From: Acidobacteriota bacterium
Lineage (GTDB): Bacteria > Acidobacteriota > Thermoanaerobaculia > Gp7-AA8
Length of the DNA: 64,000 nucleotides
Assembly (NCBI GenBank): GCA_003223645.1
Contig: QHVT01000008.1
Coordinates: forward strand, 62,001-126,000
Direction: 5' to 3'
Part shown: piece after piece, positions 60,279 through 64,000 of the stretch
Numbering within the stretch: position 1 is the first letter of the stretch
Layout: each line of letters starts with the position of its first letter
The notes under the pieces: model-generated
Seen by the model: the letters and a program-made list of their open reading frames with translations, nothing else
Told to the model about the DNA's origin: nothing
Database searches by the model: none
Made by a program: the position numbers and the translations under genes

Positions 60279-60926
60279 TCAGCGCTCGATTTCGGCCAGC
60301 CACTCCGGCATCCCCGCTCCGGTGCGCGCCGACACTTCCAACACTTTCATCCCCGGACGCACGGCTTCGATGCTCGCGCGCGCGGCGGCGCGATCGAATT
60401 CCACCGCATCCGCGAGATCGATCTTGGTGATGATCGCGACGTCCGCGCTGTGGAAGATCGTCGGATATTTTCGAGGCTTGTCTTCGCCTTCGGTGACGGA
60501 CATCAGCACTGCGCGCAGGCTTTCGCCGAGGTCGTAGCTGGAGGGACAGACGAGATTGCCGACGTTCTCGATGAAGAGGAAATCGAGATCGCTGAGCGTC
60601 CACTCTTCGAGCGCGTCCTGCACCATCTCCGCGTCGAGATGGCAGACGGTTCCGGTCGTGATCTGTTTGACGGGAACCTGCGTGCGCGCGAGGCGCGCGG
60701 CGTCGTTGTCGGTGGCGAGATCGCCGACGAGCGCGGCGACGCGGAAGCGGCCGCGCAGCTCGGTAAGCGTGCGCTCGAGAAACGCGGTCTTGCCGGAGCC
60801 GGGGCTGGAGACCAGGCTGATCACACGCGTGCCGGCGTCGCGATAGCGCGCGCGCAGCTCGCGCGCGAGGAGGTCGTTCTTCTTGAATACATTCCGGCGA
60901 ACTTCAATCAGCCGCGTCTCGCTCAT
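60279..60926 (-). CDS. hypB: Hydrogenase/urease nickel-insertion GTPase HypB
   Basis: 215 residues. SIMIBI GTPase that drives nickel insertion into [NiFe]-hydrogenase (or helps urease). Seen: Walker A VSSPGSGKTAFLERTL, VGDLATDNDAARL, the Cys-His pair in TTGTVCHLDAEMVQDAL, FIENVGNLVCPSSYDLGES, and TKIDLAD for guanine. No N-terminal His-rich nickel store. Overlaps HypA by 23 bases. No hydrogenase subunit in the window. Confidence 0.95.
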   Translation of the reverse strand: MSETRLIEVRRNVFKKNDLLARELRARYRDAGTRVISLVSSPGSGKTAFLERTLTELRGRFRVAALVGDLATDNDAARLARTQVPVKQITTGTVCHLDAEMVQDALEEWTLSDLDFLFIENVGNLVCPSSYDLGESLRAVLMSVTEGEDKPRKYPTIFHSADVAIITKIDLADAVEFDRAAARASIEAVRPGMKVLEVSARTGAGMPEWLAEIER

Positions 60927-61167
60927 CCTCGATCTCCAGCGCCGTCACGAGAAATTCTTCGCCGGGCGTCTCTTCGATCACCAACTGCGTGCCGGCAAGC
61001 GGTGTTCCCTCGCAGGCGGCGTCGTAGGCGAAGAGCAGCGATTCTTTCACGACGCCCGACAGCGCGCCCATCGTCAGGTGCACGGCGATCAGTCTCGGAT
61101 CGCCGCGTCGCTGCAGCTCTTCGCAGACGGCATCGACGATGCTCACCGCGATGGAAAGCTCGTGCAT
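60904..61167 (-). CDS. hypA: HypA-like nickel chaperone lacking the zinc-finger domain
   Basis: 87 residues against the usual 110-120. N-terminus MHELSIAVSIVDAVCEELQR carries the nickel-binding MHE motif; VHLTMGALSGVVKESLLFAY is the expected core. After LVIEETPGEE, where HypA normally has two CxxC pairs on a zinc loop, the chain goes straight to FLVTALEIEDERDAAD. All four zinc Cys are absent. Still paired with hypB, so probably expressed. Confidence 0.85.
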   Translation of the reverse strand: MHELSIAVSIVDAVCEELQRRGDPRLIAVHLTMGALSGVVKESLLFAYDAACEGTPLAGTQLVIEETPGEEFLVTALEIEDERDAAD

Positions 61168-61210
61168 GTCCCATCGATTTGACCACAGCAGCGAGCGATA
61201 TACTTCGAGC

Positions 61211-61816
61211 ATGTCGAAGGCAGCAGCGCTTCGCGACTACGACGACGCGGACGCAGACCAGATCGTCGTCTTCCATGACGTGACATGGGAAGACTACGAG
61301 CGCGTGCTCGCGATCCGCGGCGACAAATCCGCTCCACGCATCAGCTATTTGGAGGGGGAGCTCGAGATCATGAGTCCGGGGAAAGGTCACGAGCAAATCA
61401 AGTCGCTCATCGGACGTCTCGTCGAAGTCTGGTGCATCGATCGTGGCATCGAGATGATGCCTTACGGCAGTTGGACGCTGAAGGAAAAACCGAAGAAGCG
61501 GGGAGCGGAAGCCGACGAGTGCTACATCTTCGGAACGGAGTCTCGCGAACGGCCGCAGCTGGCGATTGAAGTCGAATGGTCGCGCCGCGGCATCGACAAA
61601 TTGCAGATCTACGAAAAGCTCGGAGTCGAAGAAGTCTGGTTCTGGCGCAAAGGAACCATCGAAGTCTACGTACTCATTGCCGGGCAATTCGCGCGCGCGC
61701 CGCGCAGCCGAGTGCTTCCCGACCTCGATCTCGCACTCCTCACGTCGATGCTCGACCGCGACACGCTCACGCAGGCCGTGCGCGATTTCAGAAAAGCGCT
61801 CGAAGCGAAATCGTAA
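61211..61816 (+). CDS. Uma2 family protein (third, divergent)
   Basis: 201 residues. SYLEGELEIMSPGKGHEQIK, PYGSWTLKEKPKKRGAEADE with CYIF, and LAIEVEWSRRGIDKLQIYEK with GVEEVWFW: the Uma2 restriction-fold pattern (acids in ADECYIF and IEVEW, Lys in DKL). Different subgroup from the pair at 3118-4394. Divergent from hypA, 43 bp away. Confidence 0.88.
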   Translation: MSKAAALRDYDDADADQIVVFHDVTWEDYERVLAIRGDKSAPRISYLEGELEIMSPGKGHEQIKSLIGRLVEVWCIDRGIEMMPYGSWTLKEKPKKRGAEADECYIFGTESRERPQLAIEVEWSRRGIDKLQIYEKLGVEEVWFWRKGTIEVYVLIAGQFARAPRSRVLPDLDLALLTSMLDRDTLTQAVRDFRKALEAKS

Positions 61817-61850
61817 TCAAGCCTCGACGGCATCGTCGTACGATGCCCCG

Positions 61851-62348
61851 ATGCCGCTCCTCATCCGCAAAGCAGAGCCGCGCGACACTGAAACTCTCGG
61901 ACGCCTCGGCGCCATGCTCATGCGCACGCATTACGCGTTCGATCCGCAGCGTTTCCTCGCGCCGGGCCAGGGCACGGAGGCCGGCTACGGCTCGTTTCTC
62001 CGCGGCGTCCTCGAATCGCCGGACGACATCATCTTCGTCGCGGAACAGGACGGCGCGATTGCCGGCTACGTCTACGTCGCCCTGGAGCCGCTCTCGTGGA
62101 AGGAGCTTCGCGGTCCGGCCGGCTTCATTCACGACGTCGCGATCGCCGAGGGATTCCGGCGGTCGGGCGTCGCCACCCAATTGATGAAGGCCGCGATCGA
62201 CTGGCTGCGTACGCGCGGCGCGCCGCGCGTCATTCTCGGAACCGCCGCCCAAAACGCGCCGGCGCAAGCGCTTTTCCACCGCCTCCGTTTTCGCGACACG
62301 ATGATCGAGATGACGCTGGAGTTGGATGAGGCGCGGCATCAAGAGTGA
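61851..62348 (+). CDS. GNAT family N-acetyltransferase
   Basis: 165 residues. GNAT motif A FIHDVAIAEGFRRSGVATQL followed by MKAAIDWLRTRG; motif B LGTAAQNAPAQALFHRLRFR. Acetyl-CoA dependent transferase, substrate unknown. ATG 61851 follows the Uma2 stop by 34 bases on the same strand. Confidence 0.9.
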   Translation: MPLLIRKAEPRDTETLGRLGAMLMRTHYAFDPQRFLAPGQGTEAGYGSFLRGVLESPDDIIFVAEQDGAIAGYVYVALEPLSWKELRGPAGFIHDVAIAEGFRRSGVATQLMKAAIDWLRTRGAPRVILGTAAQNAPAQALFHRLRFRDTMIEMTLELDEARHQE

Positions 62349-62477
62349 ACTGCAACGCTGACAGTGCAAGAGTATCTGAAGCGACGGCGGTTCGCGCACG
62401 ATCCGAAAGACGCGAATTCACTCGGAGCCGGATTCGTCAGCTCGATCGTCGAGGATCGTGATCGCGTCGCAACGAAG

Positions 62478-62508
62478 CGGGCGGCCGAGGGCGGCCGCCC
62501 CTCCACTA
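62478..62508. repeat. GC-rich palindromic element with GGCGGCCGCCC core
   Basis: GGGCGGCCGAGGGCGGCCGC followed by CCCTCCACT: inverted GGGCGGCC/GGCCGCCC. Related by its AGTGGAG-GGCGGCCGCC core to the palindrome at 51369-51396. Confidence 0.7.
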
Positions 62509-62515
62509 AAACAAC

Positions 62516-62902
62516 CTACTGCCGCACATCCCTGGTCACTTCGATCGTCTGCGCTACATACCGCCCGTTGTCGTTGACGCCGCGAACGCTGATCTGATCG
62601 CCGCGTTCGAGGTCGGTGACGTTGTACTCGCGGTTGTTGTACAGCACGCGCGTACGGCTGTCGTAGTAAATCGTCCCGCGCTGGTTCGTGCCGCTGCCGC
62701 TCTGGCGCAGGTTGTTGACGTACGTGACGTCGAGATCGATGATCTGGTTGCGGGTGTCGATGGTGTTGACGTAACCCTGCACATCCGACGACTGCGTTGA
62801 GGATGGGCTGCCCAGAATGATGTCGCCGAGGCCGCCGCTTCCCATCGAGCCGCAGGATGCGAGCAGAAGTACTGCGAAACTCAAAACAATTGCTCTTCGC
62901 AT
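62516..62902 (-). CDS. Small lipoprotein, unknown function
   Basis: 128 residues. Signal RRAIVLSFAVLLLASCGSMG with lipobox LASC. The mature part is beta-rich and Asn/Thr-rich (YVNTIDTRNQIIDLDVTYVN; RTRVLYNNREYNVTDLERGD; SVRGVNDNGRYVAQTIEV), with an OB-fold-like rhythm close to DUF5666 proteins. ATG 62902 has GGAGGAG 6 bases upstream. Confidence 0.85.
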   Translation of the reverse strand: MRRAIVLSFAVLLLASCGSMGSGGLGDIILGSPSSTQSSDVQGYVNTIDTRNQIIDLDVTYVNNLRQSGSGTNQRGTIYYDSRTRVLYNNREYNVTDLERGDQISVRGVNDNGRYVAQTIEVTRDVRQ

Positions 62903-62934
62903 CGTTGCTCCTCCACATGTCAGAATGAGCAAGT

Positions 62935-64000
62935 TTGACGCCGCATCGGTCGCGTTTTTACCTTCCGTCACTGATCGCGCTTCTCTATTTCAATCAGGGA
63001 TTTCCGTTCGGGATTTACGACCGCACGCTGAATCTCTACCTCAGCGTTTCGAAAGTCCCGCTCGCCACCATCGGCCTGCTCAGCACGGTCGGACTCGCGT
63101 GGACGCTGAAGCCGCTCTGGGCCCCGCTCGTCGACGCGATCACGACCTATCGCGCGTGGATCCTCGGCTCGCTCGCCGCTCTGACGCTCGCGCTCGCCGC
63201 CTTCGGCTTCGTGCCGCCCGCGAGCACGGGCTTCTGGATCGCCGCGACGGTGATGACGTTCGCGTCGGCGACGCAGGACATCGCAATCGACGCGTTGTCG
63301 ATTCGCATCACGCCGGCGGAACGAATCGGGATGGTGAACTCGGTCCGCGTGACGGCCGCGCGCGTCGCGTTCATCGTTGCCGGCGGCGGACTCGCCATCG
63401 TCGCCGACCGCATGCAATGGCGCGGCGCGTTTCTCATCGCCGCACTCGTCACGTTCCTCATCCTCGGGGCGACGCTGTTCGCCGTTCCGCGCGAAGCGGG
63501 CGGGATGGAACGTCACGAGAATCCGGTCCGCGCGCTCCTCGAATGGCTCGCGCGCCCGCAGTCGCTGCCGCTGCTCGCCGTCGTCCTTCTCTACCGCCTC
63601 GGCGACTCCGCGCTGCGGCCGATGGTCACGCCGTACTGGATCTCGCGCGGCTACACCGTGACCGAAGTCGGCAACGTGATGACGACCCTCGGCGTCACGT
63701 GCATCATCGCCGGCGCGATCGCCGGCGGCGCGTTTGTCGTCCGCTTCGGCATCTTCCGCGGCCTGCTCTGGCTCGGGCTCGTGCAGATGCTCTCGAACTT
63801 CGGCTACGCGTACGCCGCGGCGACGCATGCCGGCCGGCCGGTGATGTACGGCGCCGCGGTGATCGAATCGTTTTGTGATGGACTCGGAACCGCCGCGTTT
63901 CTCTCGTTCCTGATGTTCGTCTGCGAAAAAGAAAACGCAGCGACCGAGTACGCGATGCTGAGCGCCGTCTTCGCGATCTCGCGCACCGGCGCCGGGATGA
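62935..64000 (+). CDS. AmpG-like major facilitator transporter (3' end outside window)
   Basis: Partial, about 355 residues. Start TTG 62935 follows an in-frame stop by 6 bases and gives LTPHRSRFYLPSLIALLYFN, then QGFPFGIYDRTLNLYLSVSK; ten or more membrane helices follow. AmpG/MFS features: GLAWTLKPLWAPLVDAITTY in loop 2-3, TQDIAIDALSIRITPAERIG in TM4-5. Substrates of relatives include muropeptides. Weak ribosome site; CTG 62971 is an alternative start. Confidence 0.85.
   Translation, partial: MTPHRSRFYLPSLIALLYFNQGFPFGIYDRTLNLYLSVSKVPLATIGLLSTVGLAWTLKPLWAPLVDAITTYRAWILGSLAALTLALAAFGFVPPASTGFWIAATVMTFASATQDIAIDALSIRITPAERIGMVNSVRVTAARVAFIVAGGGLAIVADRMQWRGAFLIAALVTFLILGATLFAVPREAGGMERHENPVRALLEWLARPQSLPLLAVVLLYRLGDSALRPMVTPYWISRGYTVTEVGNVMTTLGVTCIIAGAIAGGAFVVRFGIFRGLLWLGLVQMLSNFGYAYAAATHAGRPVMYGAAVIESFCDGLGTAAFLSFLMFVCEKENAATEYAMLSAVFAISRTGAGM

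Noticed and set aside
62364-62597. 77-codon plus ORF
   Set aside because: Overlaps the lipoprotein 3' end and a palindromic repeat; composition not protein-like.
1-64000. tRNA and rRNA genes
   Set aside because: No T-loop/anticodon patterns or rRNA stretches were noticed by eye; a covariance-model scan would settle it.

Overview
The window is about 64 kb of GC-rich bacterial DNA with dense, mostly intact genes and short intergenic gaps. Gene content (TonB, PilT, lipoprotein signals, OsmC, an IPTL-CTERM-like tail, cohesin and dockerin domains, three Uma2 proteins, an RHS protein) points to a Gram-negative soil or sediment bacterium. Acidobacteriota or a neighbouring phylum is my best guess, made from gene style and not from a marker gene. 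No rRNA, tRNA or CRISPR array was seen.

Layout. 1-16500: housekeeping and signalling genes (SulP transporter, TonB-like protein, PilT, a tandemly duplicated Uma2 gene, gamma-glutamyltransferase, a PQQ-type sugar dehydrogenase, a response regulator with an HPt-REC-GGDEF protein, an M20-like hydrolase, an M48-like membrane peptidase with a small partner). 16500-19850: a repeat-rich accessory island with two tandem-repeat arrays, palindromes, a transposase remnant and a gene that looks like a Shedu-type nuclease fused to a TIR-like domain. 19855-29103: secreted proteins; three genes carry related cohesin-like domains, and the 1884-residue one also has a dockerin, with a response regulator overlapping its start. 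29413-31736: a LuxR-type two-component pair. 31977-38501: a secreted 1877-residue RHS protein with a Cys-rich tip and small downstream ORFs arranged like tip/immunity modules. 38704-41728: OsmC, ACT and ArsR-like genes, ChaB-like, inositol-phosphate synthase.

41867-57959 is the most coherent block: two convergent operons (6 genes on +, 10 on -), most genes overlapping by a few bases. They encode four or five glycosyltransferases (several CgeB-like), a sugar nucleotidyltransferase, two sugar-nucleotide epimerases, an alcohol dehydrogenase, a Gfo/Idh/MocA oxidoreductase, a methyltransferase, a glycosidase-like protein whose barrel order looks permuted, an HAD protein, a phosphoribosyltransferase-like protein, a DUF4202-like protein and an NRAMP-like transporter. 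With the adjacent inositol-1-phosphate synthase this looks like a pathway for an unknown glycoside or glycan. 58223-64000 holds a V4R-like protein, an AbiEii-like nucleotidyltransferase, an F420-type reductase, HypB with a HypA lacking its zinc finger, a third Uma2, an acetyltransferase, a lipoprotein and an AmpG-like transporter cut by the window end.

A second theme is repeat biology. At least five intergenic gaps hold short tandem repeats arranged as long inverted arms. A palindromic family with GTCATCC-type ends occurs several times. Palindromes also sit in frame inside genes (gamma-glutamyltransferase, a glycosyltransferase, the HAD gene).
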